A DNA stretch of 64,000 nt from Sinohyriopsis cumingii. Its lineage: Eukaryota; Mollusca; Bivalvia; Unionida; Unionidae. The notes under the pieces are model-generated. The model had not been told where the DNA came from and made no database searches. It saw only the letters and a list, made by a program, of their open reading frames with translations. This document shows positions 8,936 to 19,361 of the stretch, one piece after another. The DNA is taken from contig CM068824.1 in assembly GCA_028554795.2 (NCBI GenBank), positions 158,236,289-158,300,288 of the forward strand, read 5' to 3'. Both the position numbers and the translations under genes were made by a program. The first letter of the stretch is position 1. Every line of letters starts with the position of its first letter.

Positions 8936-8951
8936 CTGTAAGCTTGCTAAA

Positions 8952-9070
8952 ATGCAGTGGCACTTTAGAAGCTTTACAAATGTAAATACATGTAAATATT
9001 ATGTATAATAGTGCAGTGGCACTTTAGAAGCTTTACAAATGTAAATACATGTAAATATTATGTATAATAG
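8952..9070. repeat. Two tandem ~60-bp units
   Basis: TGCAGTGGCACTTTAGAAGC followed by TTTACAAATGTAAATACATG and TAAATATTATGTATAATAG occurs twice consecutively and continues as a partial third unit. Together with the preceding repeats this is the only iteron-like region of the element. Confidence 0.88.
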
Positions 9071-9335
9071 TGTAAATACATGTAAATACTATATGTTGTA
9101 CTGTCCATATATAAACCCGCTAGCATATCATTTAGGTAAGCTAGCTCACATGGGGAATGTCTCGTCGTTCGCAAACACGCCCTCTGGGCTCTCTAGACTG
9201 TTATTTGACAGGTTAGGGGCTCACATGGGGGTTGTGTTTCCGCTCCTGAGTTTGGTAGCCTATCATTTGATAAGCTAGAGACTCAAGGAGATGTGGTGTC
9301 CATTTTTTTCCTTTTAAATATATAATATTATATAT
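9071..9335. other. Intergenic with TAGCTCACATGGGG-type repeats
   Basis: Short related motifs recur (GCTAGCTCACATGGGG and GGGGCTCACATGGGG; CATATCATTTAGGTAAGCTAG and CTATCATTTGATAAGCTAG). The interval ends in TTTAAATATATAATATTATA directly before the next start codon, a promoter-like block. Confidence 0.5.
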
Positions 9336-9725
9336 ATGAATTACGAAAATATCAATGATGTGATTGCTGCTATTAAAAAATTAGAAGAGCGCGGATTTAA
9401 TATATCACTAAATCCTGAAACAATTATGTCTGATTTTGAATCATTACATGAAGCTAAATGCCCAGGGCGTTATATTCTTCCTGCTCAGTATCGATTTATA
9501 AAAAAAATTCAAAACAATTTGTATAAATCGCTGGCTACAGTAGAAGAAGCACAAATAAATGAATTTGTTTCATTGTCTCGTGCAATTGAAAAGATTAGGT
9601 TGAAATTAGCTCAAGAGTATGAAATAAAAAAGATAATAAATACTCGTGTAAGGAGATTAAAGGATTGTATGTCCGCTGATGAAATCAACGCTGACGAAAT
9701 CAAGGAAATAAATACCTCACCTTGA
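9336..9725 (+). CDS. Unknown 129-residue coiled-coil-like protein
   Basis: An open frame with a strong upstream TATAATATTATATATATG context. The protein is rich in Lys, Glu and Ile, with long predicted helices (for example LSRAIEKIRLKLAQEYEIKK). It contains no motif I recognise. Near the C-terminus it has repeats (SADEINADEIKEIN) encoded by a GAAATCAA-type nucleotide repeat that continues beyond the stop. It may be an element-specific accessory protein. Confidence 0.5.
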   Translation: MNYENINDVIAAIKKLEERGFNISLNPETIMSDFESLHEAKCPGRYILPAQYRFIKKIQNNLYKSLATVEEAQINEFVSLSRAIEKIRLKLAQEYEIKKIINTRVRRLKDCMSADEINADEIKEINTSP

Positions 9726-9765
9726 TGAAATTAAGGACAAAGTCAAGCATCAAGGAAGTAAATAT

Positions 9766-9881
9766 CTCGCGCTGACAAAGTCAAGTACTTGGAAATGAAA
9801 TTGCCTTGATAAAATCAAGGAAGTAAAAAAAATATATCACTTTATTTTTACTTGCATCAGCCTTGACTTTGTCAGCGCGAT
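9766..9881. terminator. Inverted repeat between convergent genes
   Basis: CGCGCTGACAAAGTCAAG at 9766-9785 is matched by CTTGACTTTGTCAGCGCG at 9862-9881, between the plus-strand 129-residue gene and the minus-strand 81-residue gene. Short GAAATCAAGGAAGTAAATA-type direct repeats lie between the arms. The position suits a 3-prime-end or transcript-stability structure, though this is an inference. Confidence 0.55.
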
Positions 9882-9891
9882 AATATTTTCC

Positions 9892-10137
9892 TTAGTCGGT
9901 GGGTTTAATGCAGGAGTGTGCATAATTGAGAATTTGATCTCTGTCGCATACAATTGAAATAATATGCTCGCGTCTGAGACTATCTAATTGATGCTGTGTT
10001 AGTAAGAAGTCTTCGTCTCCGTATTCGTCAATAATGAATTTAACGTTAATTTCTTCTTGTGCAAATGCAGCCCTAACTGCTTGCTCGAGCGCTTGTTTGT
10101 CATACACGAAAACATTTATGTGGTGGTACATATTCAT
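9892..10137 (-). CDS. Unknown 81-residue protein, copy A of a tandem pair
   Basis: An intact small acidic protein beginning MNMYHHINVFVYDKQALEQA and containing YGDEDFLLTQHQLDSL then REHIISIVCDRDQIL. I do not recognise the family. The pattern is clearly shared with the neighbouring frame at 10142-10353, so this is a duplicated gene. It is convergent with the 129-residue gene. Confidence 0.55.
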   Translation of the reverse strand: MNMYHHINVFVYDKQALEQAVRAAFAQEEINVKFIIDEYGDEDFLLTQHQLDSLRREHIISIVCDRDQILNYAHSCIKPTD

Positions 10138-10141
10138 AAAT

Positions 10142-10353
10142 CTAAGATCTAAATACGCGTATATATTCGAGGATTTGATGTATACCGCAATGCGCGATCA
10201 CAATATGATCTTTTGCTAGTTGCTGTAGTTGCGTATCAGTTAATATAAAATTGTCATTACCGTATACATTTTTTCCGGGGTAACTTTTCCCCCGCTGACA
10301 GCTTTATCAAGAAGTTCTTTATTATGTATGAAACATTTCACGCGGTGATACAT
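10142..10353 (-). pseudogene. Copy B of the tandem pair, frameshifted
   Basis: Starts MYHRVKCFIHNKELLDKAV, parallel to copy A. After a frame change near codon 33 it carries NFILTDTQLQQL then KDHIVIAHCGIHQIL, parallel to copy A's FLLTQHQLDSL and EHIISIV. The start codon is directly preceded by TATTATATA. It is a diverged paralogue made non-functional by one small indel. Confidence 0.6.
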
Positions 10354-10559
10354 TATATAATACTTGCTTGATTAATTGTCAGTTAAAAAAAATATATTTT
10401 TTTGCTTTTTACTAAATTCGCATGATTTTTACTAGTAAACACCCTATAAATTTTAGTGAATTTGTCAGCGTTGCGGAAAATAAAATTAATTTTTCACTGA
10501 AAATCGTTTTACGATTGAAAGTCCTAAGACTCGGAAACCCTTAGGATTTCACTAGCAGA
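10354..10559. other. AT-rich intergenic stretch
   Basis: About 200 bp with runs of A/T and no gene, between the small-gene block and the morphogenesis block. Confidence 0.5.
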
Positions 10560-11468
10560 CTAATATGTAGTTTCACCTCGAAAATCAAGAAGATGGCCAC
10601 GCTGGTCTGCCAGCGCGAAATTTATTCTGGTCAGCCACGGATTATGACATCGTAGATAGACCGGATTGATCGGCTTTTGCACAATCAGAAATCCAGGTAG
10701 TACATCTTTCGGAGTAAATGAATAAAGAATAAATCCTTGCTGGGCTTGATTTGATACTGTCGTGTCCGGGCTGTAACTGCCATCAATGACATCACACACA
10801 AGATTGACCGCGACCACTTCGGTTATATTTACGATGCCCGGGGATACATGCCGGCCTTCTCCGGTTGGGCTATTATTGTGTCTGAGGATAGTTGGCTCCG
10901 GTAGTGTTCGCCTGTGCTGTGCGAGTATGTCGTCAAAGAACTCATTGATGAGGTCGGTGACGGATTTTCTTAACTCGAGCACGTTATATCCGGGAAATTT
11001 AAAATTCGGCAGCGTGGCTGTTGTCAACGAGTGATTGGTTAGAAATTGTTGTTTAGAACAGGTTTTATCGTTAATTATTGTCTGAATTGCTCGCTGGTTA
11101 ATATATTCCATGTCGGATACAAGCTGATTTAATATTTCAATCCGCGTAATGATTTTGCTGAGTGAACCAGTTATATCAAAAAGATGTTCTTGGAAATATT
11201 GCCGCAGTCGCGTTAGTTGTGTTTTATGTTCTTGATTAATGACTGTAAAGAACCTGGAAATATCTTTTTGAGTAAAATATAAAGCTGTAGTTGTACGTCC
11301 TTCTGGGCTTATGATCTTTTGTTTTAAGGGAAAACTCCAAATAAACTCATTAATAACGAATTCAAGATTACTACCCAACGTTTCATTTTTTATTTCAAGT
11401 AAAAGATCTTTGCATGATGGTGTAATGTCACGGTATGATTGTTTATCCGTGACATAATCCGACTTCAC
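10560..11468 (-). pseudogene. Polinton vertex/spike-like structural protein, C-terminal part, 5-prime end split by LINE
   Basis: A 302-residue open frame whose last 100 residues contain SPGIVNITEVVAVNLVCDVI, ILYSFTP, PGFLIVQKP and a terminal LLDFRGE. This beta-rich C-terminal pattern recurs in Polintons. Element 2 has the same block (YSFSADIPPGSLM, then RQLDLNNE) attached to the IPVGSY-type N-terminal domain. The first 150 residues are alpha-helical and unrecognised. The only start is GTG at 11468, inside the LINE target duplication. Pre-insertion sequence upstream (17573 onward) stays open only briefly, so the gene was probably already damaged or begins very near the insertion. A capsid role is inferred from context. 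Confidence 0.55.
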
Positions 11469-11472
11469 TGGC
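11461..11472 (+). repeat. Left target-site duplication of the LINE
   Basis: GACTTCACTGGC occurs here and again at 17561-17572, directly after the A-rich tail. This defines the LINE insertion. Confidence 0.93.
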
Positions 11473-11810
11473 TTGAATAATATAATGGCGGCTATAGGTG
11501 AAGCTAGTAAAGTGGGCTCTGTAGATTTTGGCAGTTATAAGTGGTTATTTTTACAGTGAAATGGTTCATACTTGTTGGGATTATGTGTGAATATTCAAGG
11601 AATGCAGGACATACAACATTATTGGTAGATCTTAATCAGTTTTGAAAAAAATATGTTTTTCCATTCAAAATTCAAATATGATGGAATAGAGATGGAAGTT
11701 TAGTGGTGCAGTTTTGAGACATTCCCTACCTGATCTGTTTGACTCATTTACTTACTTCAGTGTAGTTTGCCTTCAATTGTAAAAATTGTTTGGCACATGG
11801 TATGTAATAA

Positions 11811-12770
11811 ATGTCAGTGTTACAACTGAGTAGTGAGAAAAAATTAGTCCAAACAAGATTATCTACAAGTATGAGTGGAAAGAAAGATCAAGGCAAGCAA
11901 CAAATAAAAACCAGATTACAGAGTGGCACCCTAATGGAGACATCTGACACAAGTATGAGTGAATCAACCTTGAGTACAATTCAGCTGGACTTGGATGAAA
12001 TAAAGCAAAGTCTCAGAGGGAGCATTTCAAAAGCAGATTTTACATCTGCTATTGCTGACTTGGTGAAAAAGGATGACCTAGGAGAAATTGTTACAACTAT
12101 TGTGAGGAAACTGTTAGAGAATGTGAAGGAAGATCTGAGAAAGGAGATAGTAGCAGAAAGTGAGAGGGTAATAAAGGAGAGGACAGGAGAGTTGATGGAC
12201 AGGGTGGATTCACTGGAATTTGGAAACCACCAATTGTTAGAAAAATTACAAGAAGCAAAGAAGGAAAATGATAAAATGAGGATTGATATGAAAGATTATG
12301 AGAGGAGATCAGAGCAAGCAAGTGCAGCTTCAAACCAGTTCGAACAATATTCAAGGAAGCTGAACATAAAAGTTTTAGGGCTGGTGGAGGAGGAAAATGA
12401 AAATCTGAGAGAAAGAATTCCGAAGTTGGTGAAGGAAGTCACAAAAATTAATTTAGATAACAGGGACATAGTGGCTGTGCATAGGATTCCAGGTCGACAG
12501 GGACAACCAAGGCCAGTGATTGTCAAATTCTGGAGTCTGGATTGTAAACTTCCAATTATCAAGAAGCGGAAGGATTTTCTGCAGTACAAAGGAATTAGAC
12601 TGGTAGAGGATGTAACCAGGATGAATACTGAACTTATCAATAAATTATCTAGGCATCAAGAAATTGACAGTGCATGGTACTTTAATGGATTTGTGTATGG
12701 TAAAACCAAATCAGGAAAAAGGATAAAATTTGACATCTATGATGAAATTGATGAGAAAATTAGATTATAA
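11811..12770 (+). CDS. LINE ORF1 protein (L1 ORF1p-like RNA chaperone)
   Basis: A 319-residue intact protein. Residues about 55-185 are a long Glu/Lys-rich coiled coil for trimerisation. It is followed by an RRM-like domain (RKLNIKVLGL then IVAVHRIPGR and PRPVIVKF) and a C-terminal domain ending near EIDEKIRL, matching the Transposase_22/L1 ORF1p layout. It binds LINE RNA in the ribonucleoprotein. An internal Met (MSGKKDQ, residue 21) is an alternative start. Confidence 0.88.
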   Translation: MSVLQLSSEKKLVQTRLSTSMSGKKDQGKQQIKTRLQSGTLMETSDTSMSESTLSTIQLDLDEIKQSLRGSISKADFTSAIADLVKKDDLGEIVTTIVRKLLENVKEDLRKEIVAESERVIKERTGELMDRVDSLEFGNHQLLEKLQEAKKENDKMRIDMKDYERRSEQASAASNQFEQYSRKLNIKVLGLVEEENENLRERIPKLVKEVTKINLDNRDIVAVHRIPGRQGQPRPVIVKFWSLDCKLPIIKKRKDFLQYKGIRLVEDVTRMNTELINKLSRHQEIDSAWYFNGFVYGKTKSGKRIKFDIYDEIDEKIRL

Positions 12771-13465
12771 GTGTAATATGCAATTCTGTGAACTTATGAA
12801 ATTGACCGAATAGGTATGTGAACTTTCGTTTTTATACTCCTTTTTCTACTCTAATTTGTTTTAATATTTTGTTTATAAGACACTTCTTTCCTTCACCAAT
12901 TTTATCCATAATTTATATGTCTGATGATTCGCTGGTCCACTGTTATATCTCTCCCTAATAAATTCTCTCACTAGTTTATAAATCATCTTTCACTCTTATA
13001 CTCTCATATACACATTTACTAAGTTGTTTACTCACTTTTCTCAACATTACTCTTCCATGATAAATCTCTCAGTCTCACATTTTTTGCTCATACATTCAAT
13101 CACCCACCACTTCCTTGTATGCGCTCTTTCACTCTTTCTTTTTCTTCCCTTTTACGCCTTTTTTCATTCATTAAGTTGTAATCTATATTCTTTTTAATCT
13201 GTGCCGTTTGGTTTACAAAACTGTCTCTAGCTCCGGAAAGGTCTGTCAGAGGTGCATAAGAGTTATCGCAAATGGAGTTGTTTCACTTGTTGTCCATAGT
13301 ATACTGTATCAATGTTAAATGCAGCCAAAGCTACAGCCTTTACTGTAACACCATGGATGATTTTATTATGGATGTTTGTATTCTGTGTGAGTGTGAGTGT
13401 GAAAGCCATGCATATGATAAACTCAAGGTGATAATTACTTCATACATTCCTGTACAAGAATATGT
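12771..13465. other. LINE inter-ORF spacer
   Basis: About 700 bp of CT-rich, low-complexity sequence between ORF1 and ORF2, with no convincing gene. Confidence 0.7.
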
Positions 13466-16400
13466 ATGTGTAAAATTTCTGCTGTTTTCATGGATAATAA
13501 AATAAAAATTATATCTATTAATGTTAGAGGCCTGCAAGGTTCAGTCTTAAAACGAAGGGATATTTTTCACTGGGTAAAACAAAAGAATGTATCTATAATA
13601 TGCTTGCAAGAAACTCATAGTACAAAGAACGATGAAATATATTGGGCAGCTGAATGGGGATACAAATGTATATTTAGCCACTGCTCTAGTAAGAGTGCTG
13701 GGGTTGCAATATTTTTTAGAAATACTTTTGAATTTATAATTCATAGAGAAAGATGTGACAGTCAAGGGAGATTTATTATTTTAGATATTACAATTAATGG
13801 CAACAGAATAACCCTCGTGAATTTGTATGGTTATAATGATGATAATCCTAGCTTTTTTAGAAAGTTAAAGGAGGAGACTTTATTTTTTGAGAACTCATCA
13901 ATTATAATGTGCGGAGACTGGAATACTGTTCAAGACTTAGATTTGGATACTTATAATATTTTACATGACAAACACCAACAGTCTAGGGCAGCGATTCAAG
14001 ACCTGAAAAACGAATTGGAATTAATTGATCCCTGGCGAAATTCCAACCAAGACTTAAAGATGTATACCTGGAGGCAAAAATCTCCCTTGAAACAAAGTAG
14101 ACTAGATTACTTTCTTGTATCAGATGACATTCATATGAATACAGCTGATGCATGTATCTTACCAGGGTACAAGACTGATCATTCAGCTATTGTTTTGAGT
14201 GTGGCGTTTTCAACGTTTCCAAGGGGAAAAGGATATTGGAAATTTAATAACCAACTGTTGAGGAACATTGAGTATACTGATTTGGTCAAAAAGTGTATAA
14301 CTGACACTGTAAATGAATATTATGTAGGGGGAAATAAAGATGACTCTCTCCATGTTTCTCTTTCCTGTAACGACCAAATGTTCTTTGAAATTTTGAAAAT
14401 GAAAATAAGATCTGAAACTATAGGTTATTCTATTAGGAAATCAAAAGAGAAACGGGAAAAATTAAAGAAAATTGAGCAGGAAATAATAGAAATTCAGGGG
14501 GGACTGTCGAATAACATAAATGGGGAAATTCTGGAAAATTTAGAGAGAAAAAAAGCAGAATTAGAGGAATCTAGGAAAAAATACATAGAAGGTGTTATAT
14601 TAATATCTAAAGCTAGATGGTATGAATTTGGGGAAAAAAGCACAAAGTACTTTTTAAATCTTGAAAAAAGAAACTATGTTAATAAGACAATAAAGGAAAT
14701 TATCTTAGATGATGGGACAAATATATCTGACCAAATAGATATTTTAGAAGCACAAAAACAGTTTTATATGGAATTGTTCAAAAGTAGAATTGCTCAGCTT
14801 GATGATGAGGCTATTCAAGAAACTCGAAATAGATTTTTTAATCACAATATTAAACTTAGTCGAGAGGAAAGAGAATCATGCGAGGGTCTGCTTACAATTA
14901 ATGAATTTGGTATGTCTCTAAAACGGATGGAAAATGGAAAAAGTCCTGGCTCGGATGGATTCACTGTAGAGTTTTATAAATTCTTTTGGAAGTCTCTGGG
15001 GGGATTTATATGTAGATCAATAAATTACGGATATACTGTAGGAAAACTTTCAGATTTTCAGACTCAAGGAGTCATCACCTGTCTACCAAAGGAGGAAAAA
15101 GACAGAAGATATTTTAAAAACTGGAGACCTATATCACTTTTAAATACTGATTATAAGATTGCTTCGGGAGCAATTGCAGCTAGGATTAAAAAGGTTCTTC
15201 CATCAATAATCAGCGATACTCAGAAAGGATATATGAAGGGTAGATTCATTGGAGAAAACACCAGACTGTTATATGATATCATGGACCAACTTGAGAATGA
15301 AAACAGATATGGTTTATTATTGTTAATAGATTTTGAAAAAGCCTTTGACTCAATCAGCTGGATCTTTGTGGAAGAAGCTCTACAATCTTTTAATTTTGGT
15401 GATTCCGTTTGTAAGTGGTTTAAGCTGTTTTGTAATGACTCTAATAGTTGTGTAATAAATAATGGACATATGTCATCTTTTTTTAGACTTGAAAGAGGAT
15501 GTCGTCAAGGAGATCCCCTTGCACCTTATTTGTTTATCATTGGGGTTGAGATTTTAGCTATAACTTTAAAGCAAAACGTGGATGTACGGGGAGTAATCTT
15601 TGACACCAGTGAATATAAATTGGGTCAGTATGCCGATGACGCTTTTATTCTTCTTGATGGATCTAGTTTTTCTCTTGAAGCAACTATGAATATCTTGCAA
15701 GGTTTTTCTCTATTATCGGGACTTAAATGTAACATAACAAAAACAAAAGCTATTTGGAATGGAAACAGGAAATTTTCTAATGAAAGAATATGTCCCGAAA
15801 TGGGCCTAATTTGGTCCTCTTCTAACTTTACACTCCTTGGCATAGAATTTTCTCCAGATTTACAACAGATGGTGGAAATCAATTATATGAAGAAACTAAC
15901 AAAGGCAAAACGAATACTGGCAAGCTGGAGTCAAAGACATCTATCAATAGTTGGTAAAGTAATTGTTGTAAAGACTCTTGTTCTGCCCATATTCATACAT
16001 CTTTTTTCAGCACTTCCTAACCCATCAGCAAAAGTTGAAGCAGAACTAAATCGCATGTTATTTAAATTTGTATGGGGTGGAAAAGTAGAGAGAATAAAAC
16101 GTGATATACTAGTTTCCCCAGAAAACGAGGGAGGACTAAATATGATACACATATTTTCATTCATTAGGTATATTAAGATAAGATGGGTTAAAAGATTGCT
16201 GGAAAAGGAAAATGGAACGTGGCAGAACTTAGTCAATACAACTATACTCAGAAATAAAAAGGATATTTGGAATTTAGGGAGAAGGAAATTAGAAGAATTT
16301 TGTAAGTTCATTAAAAACAGTTTTTGGAGAGATGTAATTTTGGCAGTATCTAAATGGAAAGAAGAACCGCAAAGTCCTAACGAGTATCTATCCATGAGCA

Positions 16401-17242
16401 TTTTAAATTTTGTCCCCCCTAAAATGATCTATCAATACAAATCCTGGACAGAAGCTGGTTTTGAAATTCTGAACGATCTAGTAGATGTTCACGGTAATTT
16501 AATACCTTTTGAGATAATAAAACAAAAAACTGGAAGCGATGATTTCTTGAAATACTTCTCCTTAATATCCAGAATTCCTAAAGCATGGAAAGATGCCATA
16601 AAAAACCACCTAGTACATAATAATTTTGATAAGCAGGAGGATAAAATAACGAACTTGCGAAAAAAAGATTAACTCAAGTTTGTTTACAAAGATCTTTTAC
16701 AGGAAGCTAAAAGGCAACACACTGCGAAGCAAGAAACTTGGATGCAAGTATTTAATAAAAATATAAGTAGTGAGGAGTGGTCTGATATATATAGCCGGGC
16801 AAAATGCTGTACCAAGGATACCAAGTTGATCTCTTTTAACTTTAAATTAATCCATAGAATAATTGCTACTAATGATTTTCTTAAAAGAATTAACATATTT
16901 GATGACAACAAATGTACTTTCTGTAAGAGTGAAACTGAAAGTATTGAGCATCTCTTTTATGACTGCAGTATTACTTCACAGTTTTGGTACCGTTTTATTG
17001 AAGTTTTTGCACCTTTTTGCCCAAATATTGTACATCTGTCCAAAAAAGAAATATTTTTAGGAAGTGAACAACTGGACAGTTTGGGTAATTTTCTGCTTAT
17101 TTTGGAAAAATATTATATTTATACTTGCAGATTCAATATGAAAAATCCTTCTATTTTTGCTTTTAAGCAAATAGTTGCAATGTATAAGAACATTGAAAAA
17201 TACACTGCTAAGGTAAATAAAAAAGAGGACCAATTTCTTTAA
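13466..17242 (+). pseudogene. LINE ORF2: endonuclease and reverse transcriptase, one in-frame stop
   Basis: The frame is open for 1068 codons, meets TAA at 16670-16672, then continues in the same frame to 17242 (about 1258 codons in all). The N-terminal AP-type endonuclease has ISINVRGL, CLQETHS, CGDWNTV, SRLDYFLVS and TDHSA. The reverse transcriptase has KSPGSDGFTVEFYK, LIDFEKAFDS, RGCRQGDPL and the catalytic GQYADD. The C-terminus has a zf-RVT finger (CTFC, then EHLFYDC) near 16912-16967. The protein nicks the target and primes cDNA synthesis. The single nonsense codon separates the finger from the enzyme. Confidence 0.93.
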
Positions 17243-17560
17243 AAATGGACCTCAACAATGAACATTTAACTTGTCTCTGACTTGAGGGTAAACAGGAACA
17301 AAATACTGTAATATCACAAAAGCCATGTCACCTAGATTGTGTGCCATATGCATGTGTATATGCGTGTGTGTGTGTGTGTGTGTTTCTTTTTTACTTTCTC
17401 TACAGATTATATTTATTATCCCTAGATTATCTGATAACCAGAAATGTTTGATTGTAAGGTGACCCTGGGATGGTTCCCCGACCCATTGGTCAACCTATTA
17501 CGGGGTTAATAAAGAAGAAAAAAAAACAAAAAAACAAAAAAAACAAAAAAAAAAAAAAAA
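17243..17560 (+). other. LINE 3-prime UTR, (GT)n tract and A-rich tail
   Basis: Contains a GT repeat near 17363-17382, a GGGTTAATAAAG stretch resembling a polyadenylation region, and a tail of A runs broken by single C residues (about 17516-17560) abutting the target duplication. Confidence 0.85.
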
Positions 17561-17572
17561 GACTTCACTGGC
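17561..17572 (+). repeat. Right target-site duplication of the LINE
   Basis: Second copy of GACTTCACTGGC, immediately after the poly(A)-like tail. Confidence 0.93.
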
Positions 17573-17607
17573 GCTGGTGGTATCGGCCGTGTTGACTGCA
17601 GGCCATC

Positions 17608-18060
17608 CTAACACTGTTCTGATTGAACTATTGTATATATCCACGGCATAGTCTGGGTGTTTATTTCAATGGCTGCCGACAGCGTTGGCTCATGAACAGT
17701 TATTGCTATTTTGGATTCCTTTGTTGTGATATTTTTTATTCGACGTTGTAATTCTTCATTGATTTCTTCGATTTGATAAGACCCGGTTGGTAACCCAATG
17801 ACGTTCCAGTCTGGTGTACCATCGGGTTTATTTTTATATGCAAACACAAACGAATTATTTGCTGGCAATCCACCAAACGACGCTGATCTGATATTGGGCC
17901 AACTGTGATATACTCGTAATTGTGCTAACGCGATCTCGCTTACTGGAATTGCAGTTGGAAAATTAATATTGTATTCTGGCTTAGTTGAGGTTACTGTTAA
18001 CAAAGATGTTCGCGCTGGGCTTGTATTTGCGACTATCTGTTGAAGTAATGCCGTTGACAT
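17608..18060 (-). CDS. Polinton vertex/spike-like structural protein, N-terminal domain
   Basis: A 150-residue intact frame. The central part has EIALAQLRVYHSWPNI, then NNSFVFAYKN, then VIGLPTGSYQIEEINEEL, then IEINT. The order 'strand, SWPNI, NN, PTGSY, ln.I' is the same as in the element 2 protein (TAWHSMSD, TPHGAYQVTDLN) and in Polinton proteins generally. In element 2 this domain and the block at 10560-11468 are successive parts of one gene, so here they are probably two neighbouring pieces of the same ancestral gene. The start follows AGATAAATAATA. Function is inferred as capsid-associated. Confidence 0.6.
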   Translation of the reverse strand: MSTALLQQIVANTSPARTSLLTVTSTKPEYNINFPTAIPVSEIALAQLRVYHSWPNIRSASFGGLPANNSFVFAYKNKPDGTPDWNVIGLPTGSYQIEEINEELQRRIKNITTKESKIAITVHEPTLSAAIEINTQTMPWIYTIVQSEQC

Positions 18061-18555
18061 TATTATTTATCTGCTGTCGCTTCAAATGACCAGTGTAGTC
18101 TTCATACATCTTTGCCATTTCGCCGAATTCGGAATCTGATATTGTTGTATCGTCAAGACTGGATGATATCAGCGACGACAATTTCGAGTAGGTGCTCGTG
18201 GCCGCGTTGTTTAACTTTTCATACTCGTGCAATTTTATTAGCGCACACGAGGATATTTATTTCGCGATAATATTAGCAACTCCTGCAATTGTCGTTGATG
18301 CTGAAACTGTAATTGTGACCGCGATTGCAGTTGTCACTGGTGTTAAAGCAGACAATAATACTCCTGTGGATGCAACTAACGCGGACACTGAATACACTAT
18401 TGTGTCTAACATGGTTACACGCCGCTTGTATTTATTACCTTTGCTGTGCATTCGTTGATGGTATTTTTTAACTCTGACTGCCATTCGCGTACTTGATCAT
18501 ACCTGTATTGTTGCGCATCCAGTGTTGTCGTTGATGCTGCCTTCATTAACGCCAT
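17981..18555 (-). pseudogene. Polinton two-TM membrane protein, broken
   Basis: The gene starts at ATG 18553-18555 (MALMKAASTTTLDAQQY, preceded by TTAATATAATAAA). It changes frame near 18420 into RRVTMLDTIVYSVSALVAS with a long hydrophobic stretch, probably two membrane helices. It meets TAA at 18257-18259 and continues in the same frame through LSSLISSSLDD and ISDSEFGEMAKMYEDY. I recognise the layout (helical N-terminus, membrane pair, then ISDxEF helix) as a common Polinton hypothetical protein, from memory. The tail overlaps the next gene by 80 bp. Confidence 0.55.
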
Positions 18556-18609
18556 TTTATTATATTAAGCAGTAACCAATTGAGGCGTTGCAGCTACAAA
18601 TTCCAAACA

Positions 18610-19272
18610 CTACCAGTAAGATGTTGCGGTTAATTTCTTGTCGGCGGATTCCAGTATAAATGTTTCTTCGGTCCCCTTGTTTAATATGATAGTCACAACC
18701 CCGGAATATTTGTCAGTGGAATATCTCCAGGGATATGTTGTGAAGATTTCAAATTTAGCGGCGCTGAACACAGACAGTCTATACACTCCAGTGACAGTTG
18801 CTGTATATTTGATAGTATTATTTTGTCGAGACCACGTTGCAAATCCAGATGATACTGTGTATACTATGTTGGTAATATGCCCGGGAGTAACTCCAGGTGG
18901 GATTTTAATCAAACTGATTTTGTTAACGATCTCAGGAATCCCACTTACGATATCCTGTTGTGTTTGTTTGATGGTGCTGATGTTAGTTTTGATATCAGAA
19001 AGTTTCATATCGACGATGAGTGGATCACCAAAAAATTCCTCTCCGGTTTCATAAATTTTTCTAAAGTTTCTGTGAAGATTTGCAAACGCGTTTACATGAA
19101 CATTGTACTCGCTCCGTAACGTGTATAGTTTACCGTCAACGGTGTCAACATAATTTTTTGTCGCGGCATCTTCCAGGGATGTTGGCTCTCTTAAAACCAC
19201 TGTTTTATTTCCGTTCATGCTGAGTTCACCTGTCTTTGTATCACCGGTCTTTTTTACTGCAACTTTCTGCAT
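18610..19272 (-). pseudogene. Fibre-like protein, shaft repeat and C-terminal head
   Basis: A 220-residue frame. The N-terminal VKKTGDTKTGELSMNGNKT followed by AATKNYVDTV is a phage-tail-fibre-like shaft unit (GDTxTGxLxMxGNK, then AA.K.YVD). Then come a helical linker and a beta-rich C-terminal region (YTVSSGFATWS, YRLSVFSAAKF) fitting a receptor-binding head. The real N-terminus probably lies upstream at 19362-19517 in another frame, so this copy is likely split. The same shaft unit occurs in both fibre genes of element 2. Confidence 0.65.
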
Positions 19273-19361
19273 ATCATCTCGCGGCGCCGCAATTGATATC
19301 AGAGAATCTAACGAACCCTACGAATTATTTCATGCCATTTGATATCACTGGTTTTTAGTTT

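Larger units (their letters stand above)
11473..17560 (+). mobile_element. Near-intact L1/Tx1-like non-LTR retrotransposon
   Basis: The 6.1-kb LINE has a 5-prime UTR of about 340 bp, an L1-type ORF1, a 695-bp spacer, and an ORF2 with endonuclease, reverse transcriptase and Cys/His domains. A 3-prime UTR with a (GT)n tract and an A-rich tail follow. It is flanked by a 12-bp target duplication and lies in the plus orientation inside a minus-strand viral gene. Its ORFs carry a single stop between them, whereas the surrounding virus is heavily broken, so the LINE arrived later. Confidence 0.94.
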
